Below, in pieces: positions 1 through 7,577 of a stretch of DNA of 64,000 bases. The stretch's first letter is position 1. Each line of letters opens with the position of its first letter. Below the pieces are notes generated by a model. The model saw only the letters and a program-made list of their open reading frames with translations. It made no database searches and was not told where the DNA came from. The position numbers were made by a program, and so were the translations under genes. This stretch comes from Oceanicola sp. D3 (lineage in GTDB: Bacteria; Pseudomonadota; Alphaproteobacteria; Rhodobacterales; Rhodobacteraceae). The DNA lies in the NCBI RefSeq assembly GCF_006351965.1, contig NZ_CP040932.1, positions 992,001 to 1,056,000 on the forward strand, read 5' to 3'.

Positions 1-291
1 CTGCATCCGCTCAGCCACCAGCCGCAGCACCTCGCGCACCGGGCGGTTCGGGTCGATCTCCGACACAGCGATCTCGGCCTGACGCTGACACTCGCAAGTG
101 GCAACCTCCATGAACAGCAGGCCCTTGTCGGGGAAGTAGCTGTAGAGCGTGGCCTTGGAAACCCCGGCTTCCTTGGCGATCAGGTCAACACTGGCGCCTT
201 CGAATCCATCAGCCAAAAAGATCTTGCGGGCGCCTTCCAGCACCTGATCGAACTTCCTGCCGCGTTTGATTTCACCCACCGGTGCGTTCAT
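1..291 (-). CDS. TetR/AcrR family transcriptional regulator (C-terminus beyond window)
   Basis: The first 97 residues of a TetR-type repressor are visible, reading leftward off the window edge. The N-terminal helix-turn-helix is clear: roughly residues 12-60 contain the KIFLADGFEGAS segment, then AKEAGVSKATLYSYF, then the PDKGLLF turn typical of the family. The ligand-binding half is missing, so the inducer cannot be guessed. The ATG at 289-291 is chosen because the DNA-binding domain begins soon after it. A palindrome at 319-334 lies just upstream and could be an autoregulatory operator. A second group of palindromes at 625-700 may be another target. Confidence 0.9.
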   Translation of the reverse strand, partial: MNAPVGEIKRGRKFDQVLEGARKIFLADGFEGASVDLIAKEAGVSKATLYSYFPDKGLLFMEVATCECQRQAEIAVSEIDPNRPVREVLRLVAERMQ

Positions 292-318
292 GTCCAACTC
301 CGTTCCCCTGACCAACTA

Positions 319-334
319 TAAACCAGACAGTTTA
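319..334. promoter_or_regulatory. Palindrome upstream of the tetR-type gene (candidate operator)
   Basis: TAAAC-CAGACA-GTTTA is an imperfect 16-bp palindrome 27 bp upstream of the regulator's start codon. TetR-family genes commonly repress themselves through such sites. The operator role is inferred from position and symmetry only. Confidence 0.4.
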
Positions 335-397
335 GTTCCGGCAAGGCAATGCGGGCCTCGCCGGAACTTTCCGTCGATGGAAGAGTGGTGGCTTCGC

Positions 398-601
398 TCA
401 CTTGGAGCCGGCTTGGGTGCCCGTGGCAAGGATGGCGGGCGCACTGTGGGAGCGGTCAGGCAACTCGGGCGCGCTGGGGCTTGCGGTGGAGGCGCTGGTA
501 AAGGTCACGCGGGGCAGGTCGGTCGCGAAACTGCCGGCGTTGGCAGCGTGAAGGGACGCGCCGAGGGCGATGAGAACGGTGAGGGCAGAGATGCGCAGCA
601 T
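398..601 (-). CDS. Small exported protein of unknown function (67 aa)
   Basis: A 67-residue protein with a clean Sec signal peptide: positive start (MLR), hydrophobic core to about residue 18, and an AANA cleavage site near residue 22. The mature part is only about 45 residues, rich in Ser, Thr, Ala and Pro. An AAGGA ribosome site sits about 8 bases before the ATG at 599-601. Three operator-like palindromes lie 24-100 bp upstream, so the gene may be repressed by the adjacent TetR protein. I recognise no family. The start signals and signal peptide make it more credible than the overlapping ORFs on the other strand. Confidence 0.6.
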   Translation of the reverse strand: MLRISALTVLIALGASLHAANAGSFATDLPRVTFTSASTASPSAPELPDRSHSAPAILATGTQAGSK

Positions 602-624
602 CGGATTATCCTTTCGAATCTGAA

Positions 625-700
625 CTGAACCACTCGGTTCAGATGGGTATCTAAACCGTTCGGTTCGTTTTGCAAGATTTTTCTGAACCGATCGGTGCAG
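625..700. promoter_or_regulatory. Cluster of three related palindromes (candidate TetR operators)
   Basis: Three versions of one dyad lie close together: CTGAACC-actc-GGTTCAG at 625-642, AACCGTTCGGTT at 654-665 and CTGAACCGATCGGTGCAG at 683-700. The shared core is AACC-N4-GGTT (third copy GGTG). Centres are 26 and 32 bp apart. The cluster separates the divergent small exported protein gene (start at 601) and the formylglutathione hydrolase gene (start at 795). Regulation by the TetR protein at 1-291 or another TetR protein is an inference. Confidence 0.55.
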
Positions 701-794
701 TTTTCTCCGCTTGGCCCTGCGCCGTTGCGGATGGTGGACATTCGGGCAGGGGGCCGAGATAGTCGCCGCAAATCTGATTTGAGGAGACGGGCCG

Positions 795-1622
795 ATGGAA
801 ACGGTAGCGGAAAACAGGGCATTCGGCGGGGTTCAGGGCGTGTATCGGCACGGCTCAGAGGCGTGTGGCTGCGATATGACCTTTGGGCTGTTCCTGCCGG
901 AAGAAGCCAAGGATGGGCCGGTGCCGGTGCTGTGGTATTTGTCCGGCCTCACTTGCACACATGAGAACGCGATGACCAAGGCGGGCGCGCAGGGATGGGC
1001 TGCCGAGCAGGGGATCGCGCTGATCTTCCCCGATACCTCGCCGCGCGGCGAGGATGTGCCCGACGACGAGGCCTATGACCTTGGCAAGGGCGCGGGCTTT
1101 TACGTGAACGCCACGCAGGAGCTTTGGGCCAAGCACTTCCGCATGTGGGATTACGTGGCCGAGGAACTGCCGGCGCTGATCGGCGCGGAGTTTGCCGTCG
1201 ACATGGAGCGCCAGGGCATCACCGGCCATTCGATGGGTGGCCACGGCGCGCTGACGCTGGCAATGCGCCAGCCGGGCCGGTTTGCCAGCGTGTCGGCCTT
1301 CGCGCCGATTGCCCATCCAACCCAGTCCGACTGGGGCAAAAAGCAACTCGGCGCCTATCTGGGCGACAGCGGCTGGGAGGCGCATGACTCGACGCTGCTG
1401 ATGCGCGAGCGCGGCTTTGACGGGCCGGTGCTGGTGGATCAGGGCGGCAGCGACCAGTTTCTCGATCTTCTCAAGCCCGAGGCGCTCAGCGAGGCAATGG
1501 CGGCGCGGCGTCAGGAGGGCAGCTTCCGGGTGCAAAAGGGCTATGACCATTCCTACTTCTTCGTCTCCAGCTTCATGGAAGAGCACGTGAGCTTCCACGC
1601 AGAGGCGCTCTGGTCAAAGTGA
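795..1622 (+). CDS. fghA: S-formylglutathione hydrolase
   Basis: A 275-residue alpha/beta hydrolase of the esterase D family, which hydrolyses S-formylglutathione to formate and glutathione in glutathione-dependent formaldehyde detoxification. The nucleophile is Ser146 in GHSMGG; Asp220 (GGSDQF) and His252 (YDHSYFF) complete the expected triad. The [12 protein letters not shown] segment near residue 50 is a family hallmark. Length matches the family. A GAGGAGA ribosome site precedes the ATG at 795. The partner S-(hydroxymethyl)glutathione dehydrogenase is not adjacent. The stop overlaps the GTG start of the next gene. The palindrome cluster upstream suggests inducible expression. Confidence 0.93.
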   Translation: METVAENRAFGGVQGVYRHGSEACGCDMTFGLFLPEEAKDGPVPVLWYLSGLTCTHENAMTKAGAQGWAAEQGIALIFPDTSPRGEDVPDDEAYDLGKGAGFYVNATQELWAKHFRMWDYVAEELPALIGAEFAVDMERQGITGHSMGGHGALTLAMRQPGRFASVSAFAPIAHPTQSDWGKKQLGAYLGDSGWEAHDSTLLMRERGFDGPVLVDQGGSDQFLDLLKPEALSEAMAARRQEGSFRVQKGYDHSYFFVSSFMEEHVSFHAEALWSK

Positions 1623-2068
1623 CGATCTGGGTCGATGGAGATGCCTGCCCGGTGAAGGCCGAGGTGGAGCAAGTGGCCAGCCGGGTGAAGGTGCCGGTGA
1701 AGATCGTCTGCAACGGCGGGCTGCGGCCCTCGGCCAACCCGCTGGTGGAGGTGGTCTACGTCTCCGAGGGGCTGGACGTGGCCGATGACTTCATTGCCGA
1801 GAACGCCGGGAAGGGGGACGTGGTGGTAACCGCCGACATCCCTCTCGCCGCCCGCTGTGTGGAGGCCGGGGCGCTGGTGGTGAAGCCCGATGGCGAACGG
1901 CTGACCTCGCGCAACATGGGCGCGGCGCTGGCGACGCGCGATTTGATGACCGACCTGCGGGCGGCGAACCCGTTGAAGCAGGGCGGCGGGGCAAAGCCGT
2001 TTTCCAAGGCCGACAGGGCGCGGTTTGTAGACGGGCTGGACCGGGCACTCAGGGCCGCGGCACGCTGA
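1619..2068 (+). CDS. DUF188 / YaiI-YqxD family protein
   Basis: This 149-residue protein opens with [14 protein letters not shown], the signature of the YaiI/YqxD (DUF188) family, thought to be a PIN-like nuclease fold with conserved acidic residues. Asp5, Asp7 and the later VTADIPLA segment fit a metal site. The biochemical role of the family is not established. The GTG start at 1619 overlaps the fghA stop (GTGA), so translation is probably coupled. A long perfect hairpin begins at the stop codon. Confidence 0.85.
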   Translation: MTIWVDGDACPVKAEVEQVASRVKVPVKIVCNGGLRPSANPLVEVVYVSEGLDVADDFIAENAGKGDVVVTADIPLAARCVEAGALVVKPDGERLTSRNMGAALATRDLMTDLRAANPLKQGGGAKPFSKADRARFVDGLDRALRAAAR

Positions 2069-2122
2069 GAGCTGCGCAGGGCAGGCTCCCACCCACCCAC
2101 CCCGCCCGCCCTGCGCAGCTCT
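2068..2122 (+). terminator. Strong hairpin after the DUF188 gene
   Basis: A perfect 15-bp inverted repeat (left arm 2068-2082, right arm 2108-2122, AGAGCTGCGCAGGGC and its complement) encloses a C-rich loop. It starts at the stop codon of the preceding gene and no T-run follows, so it may be a weak terminator or a 3' RNA-stabilising hairpin. Confidence 0.55.
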
Positions 2123-2218
2123 GCCTTGAGCGTTGGTGCCGGGCCGAAGGGGCGGGATGGAGTATTTGCAGCAAGAAAATGCAACGCGATGGCGCGTGTC
2201 GGCTCCCGTTGAGCGCGA

Positions 2219-2233
2219 GAACAAAACGTGAAA
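2219..2233. promoter_or_regulatory. Candidate LexA (SOS) box before dnaE2
   Basis: GAAC-N7-GAAA at 2219-2233 matches the alphaproteobacterial LexA motif GAAC-N7-GAAC (equivalently GTTC-N7-GTTC) with one mismatch. It ends 22 bp before the GTG start of dnaE2, a gene normally under SOS control in this class. A single mismatched site is modest evidence. Confidence 0.35.
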
Positions 2234-2255
2234 ATATGGGGCGAAGGAATCGCCC

Positions 2256-5234
2256 GTGTTTGCCGAACTCTCTGCCACATCGAACTTCACTTTCCTCACC
2301 GGGGCCTCGCATCCCGAGGAGCTGATGGAGCGTGCCGGGCTTATGGGCGTGCAGGCGCTGGCGGTCGCCGATGAGAACTCGGTGGCGGGCATCGTGCGGG
2401 CGCATCAACGGGGCCGGGAGATTGCGCGCTCGGTGGCGGCGCGGCGGGCGGCGATCGAGGCAGATGGAGAGATTGGCCCGCCTGCACCGGAGTGGGCAGA
2501 GCGGGGCCCCTCGCTGGATCTGGACTGTGTGCCGCGCCTGCTGCCCGGCGCGCGGGTGGTGCTGAGCTGCGGCTTTCAGGCGACGGTATTGCCGCGTGAT
2601 CGCACGGGGTGGGGGCGGCTGTGCCGTTTGCTCTCGCTCGGGCGGCTGAGGGCAGAGAAGGGGGCCTGCCTGCTGCATGTGGGCGATCTGGTGGAATGGG
2701 GCGAGGGGCTGGAAATTCTGGTGCATCCCGATGGCGATTGGCAGAGGGTCACGCAGCGGCTTGTGCGGCGCTTCGGCGAGGCGGTAAGCCTCTGTGCCGC
2801 GCCGCGCTATGACGGGCGGGACGCCGGGCGCATTGCACAGCTGGCGCGGGAGGCGAAGCGGCTGGGCGTGCCACTGGTGGCCTCGGCCCGCCCGATGATG
2901 CACCACGGCGCGCGGCGGCGGATGGCCGATGTGCTCACCGCGATCCGGCAGGGCTGCCGGGTGGATGAGCTGGGCCGCGCCGCGCTGGCCAATAGCGAGC
3001 AGCGGCTGCGCAGCGAGGCGGAGATGCTGCGGCTCTTTGCCGGCCATGAGGGCGCGGTGGCGCGGGCGGGCGAGGTGGCGGCGCGTTGCACCTTCTCGCT
3101 CGACGAGCTGCGCTATGAATACCCCTCGGAGGTGACAGGCGGCGAAACGGCGGGCGAGCGGCTGGCGCGGCTGGCGCGCGCGGGTCTGCGCTGGCGCTAC
3201 CCCTCGGGCGCACCGGAAAAGGTGCGCGGGATGCTGGAGCATGAGTTGGAGCTGATCGGCAAGCTGGGCTACGAGCCCTACTTTCTGACCGTGCATGACG
3301 TGGTGGAGTTTGCCCGCTCGCGGGGCATCCTTTGCCAAGGGCGCGGCTCGGCGGCCAACTCGGTGGTGTGCTACTGCCTTGGGGTGACCTCCGTGAGCCC
3401 GGAGATCGGCACGATGGTCTTCGAGCGTTTCGTCAGCGAGGCGCGGGACGAGCCGCCGGATATCGACGTTGATTTTGAGCATGAGCGGCGCGAGGAGGTG
3501 ATCCAGCACATCTACGAGCGCTACGGGCGGCACCGCGCCGGCCTCTGCGCCACGGTGATCCACTATCGCGGCAAGCGGGCCACGCGGGAGGTGGGCCGCG
3601 CGATGGGGCTTTCGGACGATACGCTTTCGGCCATGTCTTCGCAGATCTGGGGCTGGGGCTCGGTCTCTGGTCAGATGATGGACAGCCGACTGCGCGAGAT
3701 CGGGCTGGACCCCGCCGACAAGCGGCTGACGCTGACGCTGAGCCTGATCGAAGAGATACAGGGCTTTCCGCGGCACCTCAGCCAGCATGTCGGCGGGTTC
3801 ATCATCACCGAGGGGCGGCTGGATGAGCTGGTGCCGGTGGAAAATGCCACGATGGAAGATCGCACGGTAATTCCGTGGGATAAGGACGATATCGACACGC
3901 TGGGCATCCTGAAGGTGGATGTGCTGGCGCTGGGGATGTTGAGTTGCATCCGCAAGGCGTTTGACCTGCTGGCCGAGCACCACGGCCAGCGGTTTGACCT
4001 TGCCACGCTGCCGCCGGAAGACCCGCGCGTTTATGACATGCTCTGCAAGGCGGACAGCCTCGGCGTGTTTCAGGTGGAGAGCCGGGCACAGATGAACTTT
4101 CTGCCCCGGATGCGGCCCCGCTGCTTTTATGACCTCGTGATCGAGGTGGCGATCATCCGCCCCGGCCCGATTCAGGGCGACATGGTCCACCCCTTCCTGC
4201 GGCGGCGGAACGGGGAGGAGAAGGTGGAGTTTCCCTCCGACGAATTGGGCGAGGTTCTGGCCAAGACGTTGGGGGTGCCGCTGTTTCAGGAACAGGCGAT
4301 GCAGATCGCGATCATCGGGGCGGGGTTCAGCCCCGATGAGGCCGATCAGCTGCGCCGCGCGCTGGCGACCTTCAAGAAGCTCGGGCGGGTGAGCGACTTC
4401 GAGGGGCGGTTCATGGCGGGCATGTTGAAGAACGGCTATGACGCCGAATTCGCCGCCCGCTGCTTCAGCCAGATCGAGGGCTTCGGCTCCTATGGTTTCC
4501 CCGAGAGCCACGCGGCCAGCTTCGCCCTGCTGGTCTATGCCTCGGCCTGGCTCAAGCGCCACCACCCCGGCATCTTCGCCTGCGCGCTGCTCAACAGCCA
4601 GCCGATGGGCTTCTATGCCCCGGCGCAAATCGTGCGGGACGCTCGCGAGCATGGGGTCGAGGTGCGCCCGGTCGATATCAACGAGAGCTTTTGGGACAAT
4701 ACGATGGAGCCCGACGGCAAGGGCGGTTTGGCGCTGCGGCTCGGGTTTCGCCAGATCAGGTCGATGCGCGAGGAGGAGGCGCGGTGGATCTGCGCGGCGC
4801 GGGGCAACGGCTATCTCGATGTGGCTGCGGTTTGGCGGCGCGCCGGGGTGGCACCGCAGATGGTGGAAGCGCTGGCAGAGGCCGATGTGTTCGCCACGCT
4901 GGGGCTGAGCCGACGCGAGGCGCTGTGGCAGGCCAAGGCGCTGAAGGGCGATGCGCCGCTGCCGCTTTTCGCCGGGGCGCTGGAGGGCGAGGGCATCGCC
5001 GAGGCGGCAGCTGTGCTGCCGCAGATGAGCCTCGGGGAAGAGGTGGTGGAGGATTACGTCGCAATGCGCCTGAGCCTGCGCGCTCACCCGGTGGCGCTGC
5101 TGCGGCCGGTGCTGACCCCCGAAGCCGGTGGCCCCGCCCCCGCAATGGCAGGGCCGGGCACCGGGCGTGGGTTCAGGGTGCGGCAAGACCGTTGGGACGC
5201 CGGCGGGAAGAGCTGCGAAAGCAGCACGGTCTAG
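2256..5234 (+). CDS. dnaE2: Error-prone DNA polymerase DnaE2 (ImuC), C-terminally truncated
   Basis: A 992-residue C-family polymerase of the DnaE2/ImuC type, used in damage-induced mutagenic translesion synthesis. The N-terminal PHP domain begins FAELSATSNFTFLTGASHPEEL. The palm carries the catalytic acidic motif PDIDVDFEHERR near residue 405 and KVDVLALGML near residue 555. The protein aligns to family expectation up to about LSLRAHPVALLRPVLTP, then changes to a low-complexity Gly/Pro/Arg tail of about 25 residues and stops. The usual OB-fold region (about 100 residues) is absent, and the convergent neighbour starts 28 bp later, so it is not present in another frame. No imuA or imuB lies nearby. 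Translation starts at GTG 2256 after GAAGGA. It may be impaired or altered. Confidence 0.88.
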   Translation: MFAELSATSNFTFLTGASHPEELMERAGLMGVQALAVADENSVAGIVRAHQRGREIARSVAARRAAIEADGEIGPPAPEWAERGPSLDLDCVPRLLPGARVVLSCGFQATVLPRDRTGWGRLCRLLSLGRLRAEKGACLLHVGDLVEWGEGLEILVHPDGDWQRVTQRLVRRFGEAVSLCAAPRYDGRDAGRIAQLAREAKRLGVPLVASARPMMHHGARRRMADVLTAIRQGCRVDELGRAALANSEQRLRSEAEMLRLFAGHEGAVARAGEVAARCTFSLDELRYEYPSEVTGGETAGERLARLARAGLRWRYPSGAPEKVRGMLEHELELIGKLGYEPYFLTVHDVVEFARSRGILCQGRGSAANSVVCYCLGVTSVSPEIGTMVFERFVSEARDEPPDIDVDFEHERREEVIQHIYERYGRHRAGLCATVIHYRGKRATREVGRAMGLSDDTLSAMSSQIWGWGSVSGQMMDSRLREIGLDPADKRLTLTLSLIEEIQGFPRHLSQHVGGFIITEGRLDELVPVENATMEDRTVIPWDKDDIDTLGILKVDVLALGMLSCIRKAFDLLAEHHGQRFDLATLPPEDPRVYDMLCKADSLGVFQVESRAQMNFLPRMRPRCFYDLVIEVAIIRPGPIQGDMVHPFLRRRNGEEKVEFPSDELGEVLAKTLGVPLFQEQAMQIAIIGAGFSPDEADQLRRALATFKKLGRVSDFEGRFMAGMLKNGYDAEFAARCFSQIEGFGSYGFPESHAASFALLVYASAWLKRHHPGIFACALLNSQPMGFYAPAQIVRDAREHGVEVRPVDINESFWDNTMEPDGKGGLALRLGFRQIRSMREEEARWICAARGNGYLDVAAVWRRAGVAPQMVEALAEADVFATLGLSRREALWQAKALKGDAPLPLFAGALEGEGIAEAAAVLPQMSLGEEVVEDYVAMRLSLRAHPVALLRPVLTPEAGGPAPAMAGPGTGRGFRVRQDRWDAGGKSCESSTV

Positions 5235-5261
5235 GCTGCTCGCCGCGGGGGCCGGTCAAAC

Positions 5262-5951
5262 TCAATCCTCGAACAGCACCTTGCCCTCGGCGGCCATCTC
5301 ATCGAGATCCACAAGCGCACTAAGGCCGTCCTTCACCTTCGCCTCCAACTCATCTTCCGCGCTCTTCACCTCCGGCAGCTTTGCCGCCACCGCGTCAATC
5401 CGGGCCAAGGGGATCACCACTGCGCCGTTCTCATCGGCCACGATCAGGTCTCCGCTTTGCACATACTGGCCGCCAATCGCGGCCCCCATGCCCACCGTGC
5501 CGGGGCCGTGCCCATAGGGGGAGTTGGGGTTCAGCCCGGTGCACCAGCAGGGCATGCCGTGGGCCATCACGCCCTCACGGTCACGCATTGGCCCATCGGT
5601 CACAAAGCCCGCCGCGCCAGCGTTCTTCATCATTCCGGTGATCTGGTCGCCCGCCGCCGAGCAGCCCTGATGGCCTTCGACCGCCGAGATCACCACGTCA
5701 CCCGCCTCGATCAGCCCAAGGCTGGCCACCGTGGCCAAAATCTCCGCGGGGCCGTTGTTGGCCACCAGCGCCGGGCCGCAGATTGCAGGCTGGCCGAAGT
5801 CGAGCGGCGAAATCGCCGTGCCAAGTGCGCCCTTGCCGTCCATCGCATCGCAGATAAAGCCGGTCGGCACACCGCGAAAGGCGTCGATCTGCGCGGCGGT
5901 GGGGCGGGGAAACGTCCGGCGAATGCGCAGGAGAGGGGGCTCTTCGATCAT
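5262..5951 (-). CDS. RraA-like / HMG aldolase family protein
   Basis: A 229-residue protein of the RraA / demethylmenaquinone-methyltransferase-like fold, which also includes 4-hydroxy-4-methyl-2-oxoglutarate (HMG) aldolases and oxaloacetate decarboxylases. The AGFVTDGPMRD segment holds the conserved Asp-x-x-x-Arg region that binds metal and substrate; YVQSGDLIVADENGAVVIP is the typical C-terminal motif. A class II aldolase or decarboxylase role on a 2-keto acid is more likely here than RNase E inhibition, given the surrounding sugar-acid genes. The ATG at 5949-5951 lies 5 bp after the azlD stop, so it is the last gene of a leftward operon. Confidence 0.85.
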   Translation of the reverse strand: MIEEPPLLRIRRTFPRPTAAQIDAFRGVPTGFICDAMDGKGALGTAISPLDFGQPAICGPALVANNGPAEILATVASLGLIEAGDVVISAVEGHQGCSAAGDQITGMMKNAGAAGFVTDGPMRDREGVMAHGMPCWCTGLNPNSPYGHGPGTVGMGAAIGGQYVQSGDLIVADENGAVVIPLARIDAVAAKLPEVKSAEDELEAKVKDGLSALVDLDEMAAEGKVLFED

Positions 5952-5956
5952 GTCAG

Positions 5957-6283
5957 TCAGGCTCCGGTTATGAATTGCAAAAGGTAAAGGCTGCCCATGC
6001 CCGCAACGATGGCGGGTACAACGCCAAATCTCACCCCGGCCGCAAAGGCGGCAGCGGCGGCAAGCAGGCGGATGGGGTCTGTGGTGCCGCCCGTGGCGTC
6101 CGGCCAGAGCAGCAGCGGGGCAATGAGCGCCGGAAACACCGCAGCGCCCACATATTTGAGGTGCAGCAGCGCCCAATCCGGCAACTGGCGCCCGCCCAGC
6201 AGGCCCAAAAAGGAAAAGCGGATCAGGAAGGTGCCGAGGCCCAGCAGGGCGGTGAGCACCCAAAATCCCGTCTCCGAAATCAT
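5957..6283 (-). CDS. azlD: AzlD-type branched-chain amino-acid export subunit
   Basis: A 108-residue membrane protein with four predicted hydrophobic helices and the TFLIRFSFL motif typical of AzlD/YgaH. It pairs with the larger AzlC protein to export branched-chain amino acids or related solutes. Its start at 6281-6283 overlaps the azlC stop, as is usual for these pairs. Sits between azlC and the RraA-like gene in one operon. Confidence 0.9.
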   Translation of the reverse strand: MISETGFWVLTALLGLGTFLIRFSFLGLLGGRQLPDWALLHLKYVGAAVFPALIAPLLLWPDATGGTTDPIRLLAAAAAFAAGVRFGVVPAIVAGMGSLYLLQFITGA

Positions 6284-6984
6284 GCCGTGGCCCTCCGCTT
6301 GAGCGCCAGTTCCACCTGCGCCCCGGCGAGGATGCCAAGCAGCGCGGCCATGAAGATGCCCAGCGACCATGGCAGCCCGGCAAAGGCGACAGAGCCCGCG
6401 CAGGCCACAAAGGCGGCAGCCATATGCGGCAGCGAGCGCAGCAGCGGCGCAACCAGCGCGATGAAGCAGACCGGCACGGCAAAATCGAGCGACCAGCTGG
6501 CCGGGATCGCCTCGCGCAGCAGCGCACCGGCCAGCGTGGAGCCGTACCAAAACGGGCAGATCAGCGCCATGCAGCCGAAGTAATAGGCCACCTTCGCGGG
6601 CGGGCTCATCTCGGGCCGTTCCTCATAGGTGCGCACCGCTACGGCGAAGGCCTGATCGACCATCAGATAGGCCGCCAGCGCCCGCAGCCCCAGCGGCGCA
6701 TGGCCAATGTGGGGCACCAGCGCGGCGGAATACATTGCCATCCTGAGGTTTACCGCCAGTGCGGCGAGCAGGGCGATGAAGACCGGCGCCTGATCCTGCA
6801 ACAGCGCCAGCGCGGTGAACTGCGAGGCCCCGGCAATGACGATGGCAGACATGGCGAAGGTTTGCAGCACGTCCAGCCCGGCATCCCGGGCCACCACGCC
6901 GAACATCATCGAATAGGGCACCACGATGAGGATGAAGGGGGCGCAGTCGAGATAGCCGCGCCAGAAGGCCGCGCGGGGTGTCAT
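6280..6984 (-). CDS. azlC: AzlC family permease
   Basis: A 234-residue integral membrane protein of the AzlC/YgaZ family. Recognisable segments are FWRGYLDCAPFILIVVPYSMMFGVVA near the N-terminus, then IAGASQFTALALL, NLRMAMYSAAL and the YLMVDQAFAVA motif. It should form the exporter with AzlD. The ATG at 6982-6984 overlaps the stop of the preceding exported-protein gene by four bases. Substrate is unknown; in this setting it could export an organic or amino acid rather than leucine. Confidence 0.9.
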   Translation of the reverse strand: MTPRAAFWRGYLDCAPFILIVVPYSMMFGVVARDAGLDVLQTFAMSAIVIAGASQFTALALLQDQAPVFIALLAALAVNLRMAMYSAALVPHIGHAPLGLRALAAYLMVDQAFAVAVRTYEERPEMSPPAKVAYYFGCMALICPFWYGSTLAGALLREAIPASWSLDFAVPVCFIALVAPLLRSLPHMAAAFVACAGSVAFAGLPWSLGIFMAALLGILAGAQVELALKRRATA

Positions 6985-7466
6985 GGTTTGGGGCGGGGGG
7001 CAGTTGTCAGCCTGAGCCTGAGCCATGTGTCGCCGGTGACAAGCGTCATGCAGCGGGCCTTTTGCCGTGTGATCTCGCCCTCGGTCCCGCCCTTGAGCGC
7101 CAGCAGTTCCGTATCCCGGTCGCACAGCAGGGCGCGGGTCAGCACCTCGTAACGCACGACGATCCGGGCTTCGGCCCCTGTTGCCTCGCCTTCCTTGGCC
7201 TCGACGGCGTCGAGCGCGGCGGGAAAATCGGCTTCGAAGCTTTGCCGCGCCTCCTGGTAGCACAGGGCTGCGACGGCAGGGGTTTCGGGCACCACGGCAT
7301 CACAGGGTTCGAGCGCCTCCGAGATGCACATTACGCCAGACGAAGCAGGGCCGCGGGCGCAGTCGATCAGCGCGTCGAGCGACAGGTCGGCGCTGGCGGC
7401 TTGCGCCTGCGGTGCGGTGAGGCCGCAGAGAAGCAAGGCCGCGCAGGTGGCGGTGCGAATGGTCAC
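6981..7466 (-). CDS. Exported cysteine-containing protein, possibly LprI-like
   Basis: A 161-residue protein with a signal peptide: MVTIR, hydrophobic core ATCAALLLCGLTA, and a probable cut after AQA. The mature protein has six cysteines, likely in disulphides. The C-terminal half (LLCDRDTELLALKGG, then KARCMTLVTGDTWLRL) resembles the spacing of the DUF1311/LprI domain found in some lysozyme-inhibitor-type proteins, but I hold that loosely. GTG at 7464-7466 is chosen because GGAGGAA lies just upstream and the signal peptide begins there. First gene of the azlCD-rraA operon; a palindromic operator lies 34 bp upstream. Confidence 0.7.
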   Translation of the reverse strand: MTIRTATCAALLLCGLTAPQAQAASADLSLDALIDCARGPASSGVMCISEALEPCDAVVPETPAVAALCYQEARQSFEADFPAALDAVEAKEGEATGAEARIVVRYEVLTRALLCDRDTELLALKGGTEGEITRQKARCMTLVTGDTWLRLRLTTAPRPKP

Positions 7467-7499
7467 GAGTTCCTCCCTCGGGCCGAGAATGCCCTTGCA

Positions 7500-7513
7500 T
7501 TTGGTATACCAAA
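7500..7513. promoter_or_regulatory. Operator palindrome TTTGGTATACCAAA (copy 1)
   Basis: A perfect 14-bp palindrome lies in the 111-bp gap between the divergent exported-protein gene (start 7466) and the XylD-like dehydratase (start 7578). The identical 14-mer is found at 21216-21229 before the GntR gene. The core resembles sites used by hexuronate-type GntR regulators (UxuR/ExuR, TTGGTATACCAA). It probably controls one or both divergent promoters. Confidence 0.7.
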
Positions 7514-7577
7514 CCGTGAAGTTGCCGCAAGCAAGTCGCAGGGCGGGGAGGCCCTGAACACAAGGGAGGCCCCAGCC

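Noticed and set aside
2049-5186. A 1045-codon open frame on the minus strand opposite dnaE2
   Set aside because: Long antisense frames are expected in GC-rich genes with strong third-position bias. It covers a convincing DnaE2 gene, its translation is His/Arg/Pro-rich and matches no family.
5235-5261. Missing OB domain of dnaE2 in another frame (simple frameshift)
   Set aside because: Only 27 bp remain before the convergent gene, so the domain cannot be encoded there.
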